Source: Aphis gossypii
Lineage: Eukaryota > Arthropoda > Insecta > Hemiptera > Aphididae
Reading direction: 5' to 3'
Assembly: GCF_020184175.1 (NCBI RefSeq)
Contig: NC_065531.1
Span: forward strand, 62,636,806-62,700,805
DNA: 64,000 nt
Each line of letters starts with the position of its first letter. Within the stretch, counting starts at the first letter, position 1. The notes beneath the pieces are model-generated. The model saw only the letters and a list, made by a program, of their open reading frames with translations. It was not told the origin of the DNA and searched no databases. Below, piece by piece: positions 25,982 through 41,400 of this stretch. Position numbers and translations under genes: made by a program.

Positions 25982-28900
25982 TGTCTTATTTCGTTGCATT
26001 GTGTGCAGAGTGCCTCGTTATAGTCATTATACTGGTATAGTCATTTTTATACTTATCTTAAAGTCAATTATAAAGCAATCGGTGATTTGAGCTTTACTAC
26101 GCTCAATTATGGTTTATTCGTGTATTCTTTTTCTTCAAATATATCCTCTATTGCTCATTTGCCCTCTTGTCCATTCCAACTACTTAGAGTAGGTATACCT
26201 ACTGTTCTCTGTCATCAATAAGTACATCAAAGCCAAATACTGTGTTTATAAGTCTAGAACCTGTTTAAAATATTTTTCGTCAATAAATCCACATTCCACA
26301 TATAGACCTCTCAATTATAATGTTTTTAATTTCTTAAATCTTTAAATACACTGTGACGTCAATGCTTTTATACTCATAACGACGTCATACATTTTTATTA
26401 GGCCCTAGAATGTCGTCTTTAATTTGTTTTAATTTTAATAATACAGATTCCAAACCATCTTTTTCAAATAAAAATTATACAGGTATATAATATTATACTT
26501 ATATATGATTAGTTCATTATTGTATTTTAAACTTCCCTACTATATAGCTTCCTAATTATTGCTTACGATGTAATTCATGTTTTTTATTTTATTTAATAAT
26601 TCTCTATTGTCTTTACTTTATATGTAATGTATTTTCTTATTAATTTTTCTCAACTTATTCAATTCAATATTTTAAATAATATTAGATGATTTGTTATAGT
26701 AGTACAGTACTTAAGTGTTTCAAATGTTTCAGCGTTAGGTAGGTAGTTATATTTTGCTTATTTGCTTATAAAAATATTATAAAATTCACGTCAGTACCAA
26801 AATGGTGGCATGTTTTAAATTTTTTTAACATTTTAAATTCAATTACTCGTAAATTACCGGTTTCAAATGGCCAATGCATTTGTGAATATTTTAATCGATG
26901 GCTATGCTTGAGTTATTGAATTACGTATGATAATATATGAATAGTTCTGCAAATTTTAAAGTAAAAGCTCGATACAGATGTACATTATATTGAATTATTG
27001 AAATAGTATTTGTAAGTTACTTATACTATAAATTATAATATAATAATATAGACTTTAGTAGTTTAGTAGTCATAACTAAAATATTATATTATATTAAGCG
27101 GGTGAGGTATGCAGACGCTGAAAAACACCCTAGGGGCTTAGCTACTATATAGAAGCATTAGGGGATATGGACGTATTACTTAGGTATATACGTGTCACAA
27201 CTCACAAGCACAGTATAATAATATTATAATATTGTATTTTCTTGTTTTCTTATTCCAGTCGTTATTACGTAATAACGCAACAAACGTTTTGATAGAAACC
27301 ATCACAATAAAAAAAAAATTACCGTAAAAACATGTTTTAATACTTCCAAATTCCAATAACACTCAGAGCTTGATAGTTTGTCAGTCGTACAAACATGGTT
27401 TTGATACTAAATTATAGATATGAGAAATTGATTAACAATTTCAGAACAGTTTTTTTAGATACCTAAATTATTAATCTAATTTTATTTGCATTTTATTTTT
27501 TTCTAATCATGTGAAATTGGTAAATTCAAGTATCAAAAACATGTTCTAAGACTTTCAAAAATCATATTTATCCAACCAACGAAATGTGACCTGACTGTCT
27601 AAATACTGTTAGAAGTACGAAACTATGAAAGCATATTTTTGGTAAAAAAAATTACGTATATTTGCTGCTATAATCATGCGCTGTTCTCGCGACAACACGT
27701 TACAGCGTAGTATACTCGTAGCATTCTAAAAACCTTATCCATTGCGCATAATAAGCAGCAGTAACGCACAATAGATCGAAACCGGTTATCTATCCAGCCA
27801 CACATGATTTACAAATAAATAAATAATAATATTGGTAATGAATATTATTTTATATTTTGTATTATTTGTAGTTTATATTCGTAAATCTTAATATTCCTAT
27901 TACCTACTACCGAACGTATTTTACGTTTTACACAAATTAAAATAACATTATGTCGTAGTATTGTTGTAAATTTGCAACTAGAAAACGCACAATTTAAATA
28001 AAAAAAAAACAATTTAAACTTGTATAGGAATATTTTCAAATTTAAACAAGTGATTTGAATTTTGAAATTACATTTGTTGTTTTTTAAGAAGACTCGCAGA
28101 AGTTCATTGCATGTAATTAGGTACCTATTTTCAAACAAAAAGATTGGTAAAGACTTAGTCAAATATAGTTAATAATAAAGTGCATATTATAAGTTTTCTT
28201 TTCCTTTTTTGAGTAAGTTGTGCCTCATTGATATTCACATATTTTATTTCAGAAAAAAAGACAAATATTCAGCTACTTATAATAGTAAGTAAGTATGTAT
28301 TATATGTTGTATTAATTATTAAACAGTTATTCTTATTTTATTCAAAACAAAAATACATAATGTGTGTCGTGTGTGAACGATAATAAATAAAAAATGTTAA
28401 AGAATGTTTCAATTGTCAAAGTCAATGTACATACATATTGTACTACGCCATAATAGCATTAATGACTTACACGTATATTATAAGACGATTTAAAATAAAT
28501 TAATAATAAATAATTAACATTATGTATTTAGTGCAATTGTTTATTATGTATAACTTTATTATGATTGCATATTTGCATACACATTGAACACGTCGGACTT
28601 TATATTATAAAGAAATTATGAAAAATTGTTTGTATAAGTAATACTATATACTATATAGAGTTCTCCTTAAATTACCTATGTAAAACATAATATAGACCTT
28701 AACTATGTGTAAATAAATATAAATAATAGGTATGATGTTAAATAGCCAATGGGTAGTATAAAATTGCTAGATAATACTTATTATAACACTTACTGGACCA
28801 TAACAATATGCTAATGTACATAACTTTTATTTAATTTTTAATTCATATAAGAGTAAATAACTAAAGCCTAAAGGTCTTAGAGTAGATAATTTTACATAGG

Positions 28901-31900
28901 TCAATGTGGCAATGTGATATTCTATAGTTCTTTTTATAAACTTCTAATAAATAAAGTACTTAAGAAAATTTCACAACTTATATAAAAAAATCCATGAAAA
29001 ATAAAATGGCTCTATAATATAAATTATAATGACTAATGATTAATGAAACTTCATCTCACATTATTTAATTGTCAACATCATTCATATTATTTTTCAAAAT
29101 AAATAAATAATATTCTAGTCTGCAGCATTGAATTAAAAAATTTCAGGTTAATCAGCCGTTCCACCACTATCTGAAAGGGTGTGGATGTGGTGACATTCCT
29201 TTAGATTAGGTTTGATAAATCATCTACAATGCATTGTGTATATTACATATTATACTACTTACTAAGTATAGTACTTAGGTGTAATCGTGTAATTTAAAAT
29301 TTGATATAATTTACTGGGATTTAACCGTCTGTGGATAACGGAGGTCTAAGAAGAATGTCATCAGTCATCATCGAGGTAGGTACATTTTTTTGTTTATCGA
29401 AATAGTTATATTATGGAAGTAAAAATCTTTTTTATAAATATATATAATAATATGCATGTTTTAAAAAATGTTTACAGTACACTGATAATATATATTTTTA
29501 TGGTTTTTTTTTTATACATGTTTTAGATTTTGAGCAAAGTGAAACGTTTGTATGTTTCATCTTGGTGAATTTCCAATCACGATTTAGGGTTTTTAGCTTT
29601 GAGTGTTGATAGTTGAATAATGCGAATGACGTATGCAATTTTGAATTAATAAAATAATCCATTCTATAACGATTTGTTGATATAGTTGATTGATCTAATA
29701 ATTAAGTGGTCTCCAAAGATTATAAAATTACATATAATTTTAATTAAAAATTAATTCTACGTATATATGTTGTACGTATAGGTAATTACGATGCCAAATT
29801 AATCATAGTCTCATTCTCGACATTGATATATATATAGACGCCAAATCTTTTGAGTAGGTACCTACCTATCTACCATTATATTAAATGTTAATAGACTTAG
29901 ATACTGATTTAATTACAGAAAATAATCAAAATATTATAAATTAGTAACTATATAAATTATCACAAAGTGGTGCCAGACTTGACGTAACTTTAGACAATAA
30001 ATATCTTAATCCGTTATCATAATAATACATCGTAAAATAAAACTAAAGATTAAATTAATAAATTGAGATTTAGAATTAAGAATTTAAAGTTTTCAATTAA
30101 AATGTTTTTAATCTCTTATAAGTATAGGTACTTCGTCCATCATTTCTAGTTTAGAGAACTCCTATAATAAAATAGCTACACCATACAGATTCATTTACAA
30201 ACAATTATAAATTCGTTAAGTAAATTTCCTAAGAAAATTGTGATTGTTTTTTATAATGGGGTTAAATAAGAAATTCCTGCAAGCTAGTTACTATCTAATA
30301 TCTAAGGATATTGTGAACATAATTTTTTTTTCTATAATACTGCTGATTTTATCTTAATAATGAACTACTATAAGGTATATAGATTATTAGATTAAGGTAT
30401 AATATGCCATTGTAATATTACTAACATAGTAATAATGTATAATGTTATACATTTGTATCACATATTGATTGTTAAATAATTGTATTGTTCAAATTTACAC
30501 AATTGAATAATATAATATGATATACATAATATATTAATATCTAATTGATAATGTTAAAAATTAAATAAAAATATGCATAGGATATTATTGTCCAGTATTT
30601 TATTATTTAAATAATATTAAAAATTGCCTTAAATTTGACAAAATCTATTTTTATTCAAAAAACAATCTTTGATTTTTAAAATATATTATGTATAAATCAA
30701 ATTTACATTATGAATAATGATATTATTATATATTTATATAATGTTACTTATTAATTATTATACTTCGTTTATTTTACATTATATCTTACAGATTTTTGCA
30801 TTTTATTTAAATTGTAACTGCTAATTTGAATGCATATTATGTTGTTTTGGACATTTGAAATTAATTTTTTTAAATGTACTAATGTGTGGATATTATTTAT
30901 AAAATAGTTCATTAAAATATGTGTGAAACGATTCACAATTATTTATTGTTCTATAGATATACTTTCACTGAAATTATTAGACAATATTGTTGGTGGAAAC
31001 ACCGGAAACATACTTTTTTCAGATGTATAATATTTTCAATTGAATAATTAGCATACATACTTCAGTATGCTGGCCCTTCTGGTATTATATCTTATATATC
31101 TTTAATATCAAATAGTTTATCCCGAATTTCGATATATTATATTGATGATCGATAGAACTGCAGATAGATCAGGGGTTTTCAAACTCCATCTCAATAATAT
31201 AAGTAGAAATATATTTAGCGGAAACGAAAATCAAATTTTTGGTGAAAACGATGACCATCTCGAAGGTTAGTGTGAATCTGTAATTTAGAGTGGAATTTTT
31301 TATAATGTTTTGTGACTAATTAGTTTATTGGGTAACTTTAAAGTCATTTTAAAGTGTGGAATTAGATATACGTACCATAGTGCAGAGAGATATTGCGGAG
31401 ATAGTAATGGATTGGATATTTCTATGTTAACCTAATGAAAAAATTAAATAAAAATTATAGAATATAAAATATATTTAAAGAAGATTAATTGTTATTCAAC
31501 AAATATTTTAAATAGGTACTGCCTCACTTGAGTCTGATAATTATTTTACTCTACCAATATCTTTATCCAGATGTAACAAGCAAAATTCCTCAGTATAACA
31601 AACAGTTTCAAATTCTTTGGAAAAGCAATGTATTCAACCTTCTTAATATTTTCTTCTATTTCAATTAAACTCATATTCACACTTTCTTGTACGATGATTG
31701 GTTTAACATCAATTTTTTCTCGGTAATTCCACTCAGAAATAAATTTAGAGAACAAAAAATAAAAATGTTTAGTTACACAAAATATAACTGTATCTAGCAA
31801 TTCATATACTAGATTTAAGGGCTTGCTTCCAAGGTATTTGATATTCACTGATTGGAAGTTCAAACTTTGTCATGTTTAGGAAAATTGACACTGAAGTATT

Positions 31901-32123
31901 TTTATTTATAAAATATATTGAATAATATAAATTATGTAATAATAATAGTATGAATATGATTGTATAAATGAACAATAAAAATTTAAAAAAATTTAAAAAT
32001 ATAGAAATGCATTTAACACGGAGAAAATAGTGTAGATACGATAGGTAATGTATTATTTTCCTATAATTATCAGGAGTATACTTTTTTAAGATTTGTTGAT
32101 TTGGTTGATTTTCAGTAGTAACA
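25982..32123. other. Gene-poor AT-rich intergenic stretch
   Basis: No gene is supported. Minus-strand open frames at 27845-28162 and 31546-32152 are mostly hydrophobic low-complexity and do not join into a recognisable protein. A single hAT-like terminus, CAGGGGTTTTCAAACT, begins at 31170, but I do not find its partner end. Confidence 0.4.
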
Positions 32124-32157
32124 GAATTATGACTACAGTTTACTGTAGTCATAATTC
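32124..32157. repeat. Perfect 16+2+16 palindrome
   Basis: GAATTATGACTACAGT (32124-32139), two T residues, then the exact reverse complement ACTGTAGTCATAATTC (32142-32157). It would form a hairpin or cruciform. It is not followed by a long T-run on either strand and is not inside a recognised gene. Confidence 0.9.
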
Positions 32158-32650
32158 ATAACCATTAACCAATCACATCGGTAGGTATCTACCTAAATGC
32201 TTTTGCCGTTTGCTTAATTCAGTAAAGTTGTTACGCCTTTTATGATTATTGATGATGGCAAATCTTACTTATTTTGTGTATGTATGGGCGTGTAGCAGAG
32301 TACATCGATTCCCTGACATTGTGTTTTAAATTTAATTTGATCGTCATTGTTCTTAATTTTCATTAAAAGAGTTGGTCTCAGACTCAACTTGATTTTAAAA
32401 AATATTTTGATTTATTTACAGTTTCAGAAATACTTATTATAAGGGATAAAGATTGTTTGCTGCTCTCAGATTGTGATTATGGTTTTTATTTTTGTTTTTT
32501 TTTTCCAATAACTTTTATGTTAAGTTAACCTTAAAGGCAACATGATTTGGAACATTTTAAAATCATATTTATTATATATTATAATATCTTATCTGAGTTC
32601 AAATATTTATCTCGAGGACCAGGGTACGTTTTATTAAAAACTTAACCATA

Positions 32651-34326
32651 AAAAAGTGGGCAAGTGACTACCGCTCTGCTGTACATTAGGTGCCGTATGG
32701 ATCATTATTATATATTATAGGAGTGTTAAATTTGAATCCAATGATAGTTATCATTGTATACGAAAAACGATTCTGAACGAAGATGATTTGTCAGCCTAGG
32801 ATATAATTTCTAGTGGTTGGTGAAAAAGGTGGTTTAAAAAAACCAGCTTATATTAAAAAATATTTTGAAAATTAAATCACGTAAAGAAAACGCAAATCTT
32901 AATAACTGGTAAAATTTTCAAGTATCTACGACTTATACTTTTTGAATAATAACAAATATTTAAAATCGTGTTAGGATAAATCGTTATCGTTACGCTATTT
33001 CGTTAAAATTTAAAATTCAAACGCACTTAAAATTTTTCCTATAATGATGCTTCGAGTTTTCTCTATAGATACTTGAAGGTAAACTTATGGAAAACTTGGT
33101 GTTGTATTTTTAATCCTTAGTTATAAACACAAAAAATTTTATGATTTTTCAACTTCAAATATTTCGCAAATATTCATAATTTTGACGAATTTTCGTCAAA
33201 ATTTGAACTTCAAATGCTAATAAAAAAAAATTGTGCCTATGTATTCTTATAATTTTTTAATCACTATAAGAATAACATATGAGGAACTTTGTATTAAATT
33301 TTCAAGTATTTTGATAGGGCCAAAAAAATTTCAAAAATATTTTTTCAGAAAAATTGAAAATTTCAGTTGTCTATAAATAGCTCAAAAAAAGTCAAAATAT
33401 TTTGAAATTTAAATCACGTAAAGAAAACGCAAATCTTAATAACTGGTAAAATTTTCAAGTATCTACGACTTATACTTTTTGAATAATAACAAATATCAAA
33501 AATCGTTTGAGGCTAAACTGTTATTTAACGCGGTTTTTGTAAAAATTTAAATTTCAAACACTCATAAAAATTTTTTGTCTGAATCCGGTAGAGTTTTTTT
33601 TACAGATATTTGAAGAAAAATGTATGGAGAACCTTGTACCAAATATTCAAAACTTAGTTATAAAAGAAAAAAATTTTATGATTTTTCAACTTCAAAATTA
33701 CTTGCAAATTTTCGCGTTTTCGACAGATTTCGTAAAAATTTGAACTAAAAACGCTTATAAAAAAAAATTGTGACCAACGATTTTTAATTTTTTTTAGCTA
33801 CATTAAAAACAACTCATAAGGAACCTTGTATTAAATTTTCAAAACTTTTTGGTCATCCAAAAATTTTTTATCGACACTTTAAAAAAAATTTCTCAAAAAA
33901 ATCGAAAATTTCAGTGGTCTATAAATAACTCAAAAAAAGTCAAAATTTTTTGAAAATTTAACTATATACGGATACCACTGACATTAACATTTGGTCAAAA
34001 TTTCAAGTATTTTCAGTGATTAGTTTTTGAATTACAACTATAAAAAAAAATCGATTTGGTCGAAAACTGGTTTTGCGTAAAAATTGCCGTTTTTCCGTCA
34101 TTTTTTTTTTTGTTTTTCTCGATTTTTTTGAAAACTGTTGGAAAATGTTAACTTTTTACCTCTATAATGCACCAAGGATATTCACTTTTACATCGGAAAC
34201 CACCCCCATTGTTTGAAATTGGAGCATTATTTCGACTAGTTATGCTGTACACAGACACAAAAACAAAAAAAAAAAAACACACCATTGTAAAATCAATACA
34301 TTCATCACTTCGTTCAGAATCTAAAA
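32651..34326 (+). repeat. 1.7-kb interspersed repeat, copy 1 (unclassified element)
   Basis: Nearly identical to 48513-50227, in the same orientation 15.9 kb away. Both begin AAAAAGTGGGCAAGTGA and end with TTCGTTCAGAATCTAAAA. Inside is a diverged tandem repeat of about 540 bp: AAATCACGTAAAGAAAACGC starts at 32874 and 33411, and a third degraded partial unit starts near 33954. GATTCTGAACGAAG near the start (32770) is the reverse complement of the end motif, giving subterminal inverted repeats. There is no long open frame and no clear target duplication. Copy 1 lacks about 13 bp present in copy 2 near 49190. Confidence 0.85.
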
Positions 34327-37300
34327 CATCAGATACTAACATATTTCAATTGCGTTCTTATTCACAGTCCATAATATTTGACAATATACCAACAGCATAC
34401 TTGAACAGTGAACTTATAAATACAAAGTAATGTGATTGCAGTTCTTTTTCGAAAACAAAAGGACTATCCTTATTCCAAACAGTTAACATGAAATAATAAT
34501 TTACCTTAACTTTAATAACTTCTCTTAATCCCGATTGGACCTACAAACAAGTAGGTAAATTAATAATAATGAATTATGTTATTACATTATTTAATAATTA
34601 TGTAATATACCTATATATTTTTTATATACCTACATTCATATTATACCTCTTGCAATGATTGTTCCTTTTTTAAAATTTTAATAAATTTCCACAGGAAACA
34701 TGATTATTGATTAGCTCCAAGTGCATCGTCAAATGCATGGTACCAACCCTCATGAATTGCATTATTTATTAGCGGTTAATTTTTGAGAAACAAATCGTAA
34801 CAATTATGACCACATGTCCACATTTAAAAATCAAATTGTGATGAGCGTCACAGATTTCTACGATTTGGTTGGCCAATCCAAGTATCTTCGAAGTAGTTTA
34901 AAATTGGAGATGAATGCTCTTTAATAAGGTCATTGTTTTTTAAAAATATTTCGTTGAACAGAAACTTTCGTTAAATGGAAGTTCGTTTTATAGAAGTTTC
35001 ACTATATTCTTGAATAATACTTTGTAATTTTCGAGATTTTTATATTTGAAACTCAATGAAAGTTATTACCTAACATATCAAGAACCATTTAATGTATCTT
35101 CAAGCGTTTTAATAGGTACTTTTATAAATATTTTATCAGCAGCATTTATAAACATTAAAAAAAAAAAATTAATTTACAATAAATAGCTTAGTGAAAATAT
35201 TAGAAAAATTTATATCATGTGTAGAAAATGATTGTGTGATTATTTGGTCAGTCTTATAGTTATTCGTTTTTAAGTTATACTAAAAAAAACAAATTCAATC
35301 TTTAATAAATATCTTTAATCGTGTTCCACTGCAGTTTCTATAGTGTGTTTTTAGCTTAGATAATATTAGAGTGAATTGACCTATTAACAAACTTTTATTT
35401 AAGAGCATTATGTGTTATCTCGTTGGTTTTTACAATAATTTAATTTTTAAGTGAATTATAGGCGTTTTTAAATACGTACCTAGTTATTTCCATTATGCTA
35501 GCCTATTACTATAGTATGATCACAGAAAAGATAATAGATATATACTAATAATATAATATTATATCTGTGAGTATGATAGACAGTGTTTACCACCTTGGAA
35601 GTTAAAAATAACAGTGATAATGTATAATTTTTTTGTAAAAGTCTTAGGATATTGTACATTTAAATATCACTGAACTTAACAATAACTATATAATAGGTAG
35701 GTATCTTATTTTTCTTAAAGTGCGTTCGCGCGTTAATGCGTAATTTATACTAGACATTAGTGTTAATTGTTAAAATCATACAAATTTATGTAATAATACC
35801 TAATGAATGTTATTTCTTTAATATTTATGGCATTGTACACCAACACCATACATGAATTGACGAGAATAATAATGTTAACACGTGTCCGAGTGCTGTGCTA
35901 GATAGAGGTAAGTACCAGCCGATCGAGTTTTAGAACTAATAACTATTACTAGTTTAACACTCGTTAAAATGAGTTAGAACATTAATATTAGTTTAATATT
36001 TCGAGTTTTATCTACCAAAACATAATTCAGCCCTCTGAGTTAAAATTGGTAATTGGTTTTTCGTAATAGCTGCTGCAGGCTGCGTGACGACTGCTTAAAC
36101 TTCCTCTGGAAGAGGATCATCACTTTATCAGTCATTAGGTACCAATTACTAAAAGTATAAAAACAATATTTTTTAATTGTTTTAATTTCTTGTTTGTAAT
36201 AATTTAATACATTTTAAAACCTACCTATAAAAAATGTTACAAAAACAAAGTTTATAATACATAATATGTAGGCACCGCTTAATACCACGTGTCCAATATT
36301 ACTTATTAGTACCTATGTTGCATACCTTGTACCTATATATATATATATTATTAAATTTATTTAACAGTATATTCATACATTTACCATAATATTTATTTAT
36401 GCTATACCTACTTAGTGATGTATAAAATTTGTATTGAAGTGATATAAATTATTTTTTAATTGATGCTAAGTTACTTACTCCAAAACAATTTAATCGCACG
36501 ATAAGAGAATACCTAACATGAATTATGTCAAGTATTAGTAAGTATTTTAAAGTTAATTAAAATTATAAACATTCTGCGTAGGACTTATTATCCTTAAATC
36601 TTTTAGGTTATAATATTAACTTTAAGTATATGCTCTGCGAGTAGGTATACTTGGAATGTCAAGAATTATATTATAGGAAATGTATTAGTAGGTATCTGTG
36701 TTCTGTATTAAATATTTATACAACATAAAAATATTTAATCCGTCAAAATTAGTTGATAACTAATTAAAATAGTGGCACTTCTTATGCTAAGTGGTTAGAT
36801 TAAGTTAAATTTTATTTATTTATATGTGGGCTATCGGTTTTAATAATGATAAATGTACTTAAAGTGCTCACTTAGGGGTTCTATCACTTGGTACCTTTAT
36901 TTCTATGATCTCTTATTCTGATTATTCTAACATTTCATCTCACGTTTATTTATTGTATAGATATAATAACCATTCTATACATTAATGTAGGTATATAAAG
37001 AAAAATGTTTTACGTGTTGTAACTTTTAACTAGAACTCGGATACTGAGGATTGCATAATTCTTTTAGCCCAATCTAACATTATTTCATTACATTAATTGT
37101 TAAAATAAGTTACCTAGTTAAAATTACATTTTCGTAAATTTATAGCTGTTGGTTAGATTAGGCTTATTAGTTTTTGGTTAAAATCCTAAATCCAACAAAT
37201 AGCAACCAATCACCATATTATTTATTAAGTGAAACTCTATGTAACTAGCTAAATTAATTTACTCAACACTCAGATACTAATATGTATATGTGTTCAATAA

Positions 37301-37982
37301 AAATTAAGACATTTGGTATACATCAATACTTCAGTACCTAATTTTTTCAAATGATGTGTTGATTATTGGAGTTATTAGTATTGATATACCATATACATAC
37401 AGTTCAACTTTATTATAAAATTAATAAAAGAAAAAAAATAATGCAAGTTTAATGGTATTCAAAAGTTTTGTATAATAAGTATAATTAAATATGCTTAAAT
37501 TCATATTATTAATTACATCAACAATAAAACAATAAGTAACAAGGGTCATACAGCAGGTCATAAAATAAATACAAATCCTAAACTTTTGGTTCTGAATGTC
37601 TAAGTTGACACCATATTTTGTGTAAAAAAATAAGAGTATTTATCTCATTTAATCTTCATCTAAAATAAAAAATAAGATTGCAGTGATGTATTTAGGCTGG
37701 ATATCTTTATAATTAATTTTATTATTTAATATTGGGGAAAAATAAACTATGATCATTCTTTAACAAATTTTTAGACATAATTTGTAGCCATTTTTTTTTT
37801 TCATTATTAATATGCCAAAGCAATCAATCTATATAACTTGAATAATTACTTTTTGTATTTGATTAATTTATGGTCATAGTTGTATGAATAAGTATTTTGT
37901 TGGATACTTTTCAAATATTAATCATACTAGTAATTATTCAAATTATAAGTAACTTGCTCTAATTTAATGCTTGGTATATTTT
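34327..37982. other. AT-rich intergenic stretch
   Basis: No gene or recognisable transposon is seen. The 3' end of the RNase H fusion gene is at 37983. A donor-like GAGGTAAGT occurs near 35907 on the plus strand without a supporting open frame. Confidence 0.35.
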
Positions 37983-38480
37983 TCATGGTTTTAAGAATTT
38001 TGATTTTATATTTGTTGCCATAAAAGAGTTATGCGAATAAGTGATTGCATTAGATGACGTGGCAATTTGTCTTGCAAGTTTATCAGCTATATCATTACCT
38101 TCAATATCATTATGACTTGGAATCCAAATTAAATGCATTAAATTTCCTTTTAATTGATGTGCATGTATTAAGCATAATATACTATTTACTACATCAGATG
38201 CTGTATTTATGTTTTGAATACACGATATAGTACTTAATGAATCGCTAAGAATTATATAATTATTGAAATTTTCTCCCAATGCATAATCAAGTGCCCTCAA
38301 TATAGCTACTGCTTCAGCTTCACACGATGTATAGTCTGATGATAGTTTATAGGTATATGTATCCTTATTAGATACAATGGCAATGCCAACATTATTATTA
38401 ATTTTTGATGCATCTGTATATATTCTAAAACTATTTGGATAATTTTGTAATAAATTATGAAGACAAGCTTTATAAGTTGC
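37983..38480 (-). other. RNase H domain of non-LTR retrotransposon type
   Basis: This is the C-terminal part of exon 5 of the gene above, shown separately because its origin differs. It matches the RNase H domain carried downstream of reverse transcriptase in I-, R1- and LOA-type elements and in many insect Jockey-like elements (family knowledge). The segment before it (KLPRWKTSQATYK) resembles the linker of those polyproteins, but no reverse transcriptase lies upstream. The frame is intact with no stop or shift for 342 codons, which is unusual for a dead 5'-truncated insertion. Confidence 0.8.
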
Positions 38481-41400
38481 TTGTGAAGTTTTCCATCTTG
38501 GTAGTTTGGTTAAACTGGTATCTATGTTTGTTAAGTTTGAAGCAATATTGGTTTTTATATTATTTGTATAAAATGTTGATTGAAATATTAAGTTAAATTT
38601 AAAATCCATTGGTGATGGTATTGATTTTGTACATCGATATTGTTGAAAAGAGTTAAAATGTTGATTGAAATATATGTTAGTATCCTGGGTTGAATCAATC
38701 TGTTGCAGATAACCAGTAAATATATCTCTAGATTTGGAATATTGCTCTATTTCAGAATCATTGTTATACATTGTTTTTGCACAATTGGGTATAGCAGATG
38801 AATCACTGATAATCTTGAACCTCATAAATGGGTCTACAGTTTTCAATTTAAGGTTACATGTTTCGTTAATCTTTAAGAATATTGTATAGTAAAATAAATT
38901 ATCCATGAGAAAAGTGGTACTTTTATTTTCTGAAATCAATTTGATTTCATTCCAAATTAGTTGAGCTAAATTAAATGTTTTTGAACCAATAAATGATGAG
39001 TTATGATGCTAAAACAAATAATTCAAACAATATTAAAATAGTACACAAATATTTGCTTAATTATTAAGACTATTAAATTGTTATTGTCTTAATTCTCTAA
39101 AATAACATTTTGTTTGAGATGCTATTTATTACTATATAAATATATTTATAATATGATATATTATTAAGTACAATAAATAAATGTGATGTATTGAATGCTG
39201 GAACAATTATAAAATCTGAATATTTTTGAGGAGAAACTGTTGGAAATAGGATTTGAATATAGACTGGTTTCAGAGTTGCTTATTTTTATTGTTTGTTATT
39301 AAGTATATTATGTTTACACAATCTGTACCAGCAGACACAATAAGATAAAAAAGAGCTAAAAAAGAAAATATGACAAATTTGATTGAAGAAGCCACTTTCA
39401 TCTTTTATTATTTTTTTAAAATTGATTTATTTATATATACGAGTATATATATATATATTTTTTTTTGTTAAGAATTGTTACCTAGCAGGTCTGCACTATT
39501 TGTTTTAGGTGATGAGAAGGGTTTCCTGGTATAGCTAATGTACCTAGTTAAGTTTTTAATAAGTGGATTTGGGTTAGTGTTAAGGCGTAAGTGTAACCGT
39601 TTATAGTGAGTCTTAGCCTCTTCATGTATGGTTTTCATGTGGTCTTTATATAAGGTGTAATTAGATACATATGGTGGGGAATCGGTAATTTTTCTCAGAG
39701 TAATATTTTGGAGCCTCTGTATTTTATTAAGATTAGAGAGTTTAGCATTTCCCTTAACAGTAGGCTGTAAGTCCAAACTGGCTTTAGGATAAATTTGTAG
39801 AAGAGTAATTTAATGTTTTATTTCAAAGAGATGCTACTTGATTTTAATTTATTTACTTATCTTATATTTAAAAATATTTTTATGTCTTTTAAATATGATA
39901 TATTGTTATATTTAATTATATCTAATATAACTTAACCTATAACAAAATGTAATAATATGAAATTATCAATACATTAAACTTACTATAAGAAGATCACTAG
40001 TGAAAACTGTTTGATCTCCAATCAATACAAAAAACTGTTCAACACCAGCTCTAAAATTTTTTGTGAATAATAATGTATACGAACAAATTTGAGCCATAAT
40101 TTCCCGTTTGCCATTTTTATTATATTTCGGAAATAAATCAATAAGAAAAGGAACTGCATCTTCACCATTTTTATGCTTTTTTACTATGATCTTCATATCT
40201 TTTTTTAAATTTGATTCTGTATGAATATCACTCTGATTATTTGGAAATAAAACAAAACAAATAATTAAATATTATAAATGATAAATTGTTTCTTATAAAA
40301 TATAAATTGTATATTAGTGTGAAACACCTTTTGTTCAAGAATTAATTAAGTTTATACTTTATTGAAAAATTTTAGTTCTATATTTATATACTTAAAATAG
40401 TTGTTTTATAATTATACAAATAAATAAAATAAAATTTGTATAATAATATCAAATTTAAAAGAACCCTCATTTGTTGTCTGTCTTACAAGTGGATAATATA
40501 GTAAAACTATACTCAACAATTCACTTTAAGCTTAATTATTTTTAATATTAAAATTAATCGACGACTATAAAACTTAATGGTAAGAACTTTATCTATGTTT
40601 GTATGTAAGTTTTTTTTTGATAATTCTGTTTTTAAGTAAGTTACGAGCATTTTTAAAACTATACTATACATACAACTCTATTTTTTGAAAGAGTATATTA
40701 CAGTATCTTTAAGAGCATTTATATCCCAATCCTAGTCATAAATCAAATAAATTGAATCAAATGTTATTTTAAAACATTCAAATTTTGAATACATACATTT
40801 TCTAACATTTAACCTTTGTACATAACCTACTCCTTTAAAAAATAAAAAATAAAATAAAATCTTACGATATATTCTGAATCATCCGCTTTAAAAACAGGTA
40901 ATCCTTTTTGTGTCACTTGAAATTCATTTGCCAACAATTCATTTAAAGAAGTTAATACTAGTAAATTAACAGAATAAGTATTTTTTCCATCAGATGAACT
41001 AACAGCTCGCTGAATTGCTAAGTTAATTTCATTGTCTGTAGGACATAACATATTTTTCTGTAACAACAGTCTCTCAGTAGAATATAACTCATGTGTGTAC
41101 ACAAACTGTCTTTGAGCAGTCAACACCAATGAATAAATATGAAACCAATGGGAAGTTTTAGGATCCAATTCACATGCTTCTTTAGCATACTTAGATGCAT
41201 TTTTAAAACATTCAAGACTTTTACCATATTCAATTAATATAGCAGCTCTTATAGCAAACAAAGCGGCTTTGGATTTATTATTCATATTGTCAAATGGAAC
41301 AATTTCTTTAAATAACTGAAAATAAATATAAAAATAAATAATAATTATAATTATCACTTTTAATTTTAAAAAATAGTTCTTTCCCACTACCTGCCAGTTG

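Noticed and set aside
31546..32152. Two overlapping minus-strand open frames of 105 and 116 codons
   Set aside because: They are in different frames, mostly hydrophobic low-complexity, with no motif I recognise; one end lies in the palindrome at 32124.
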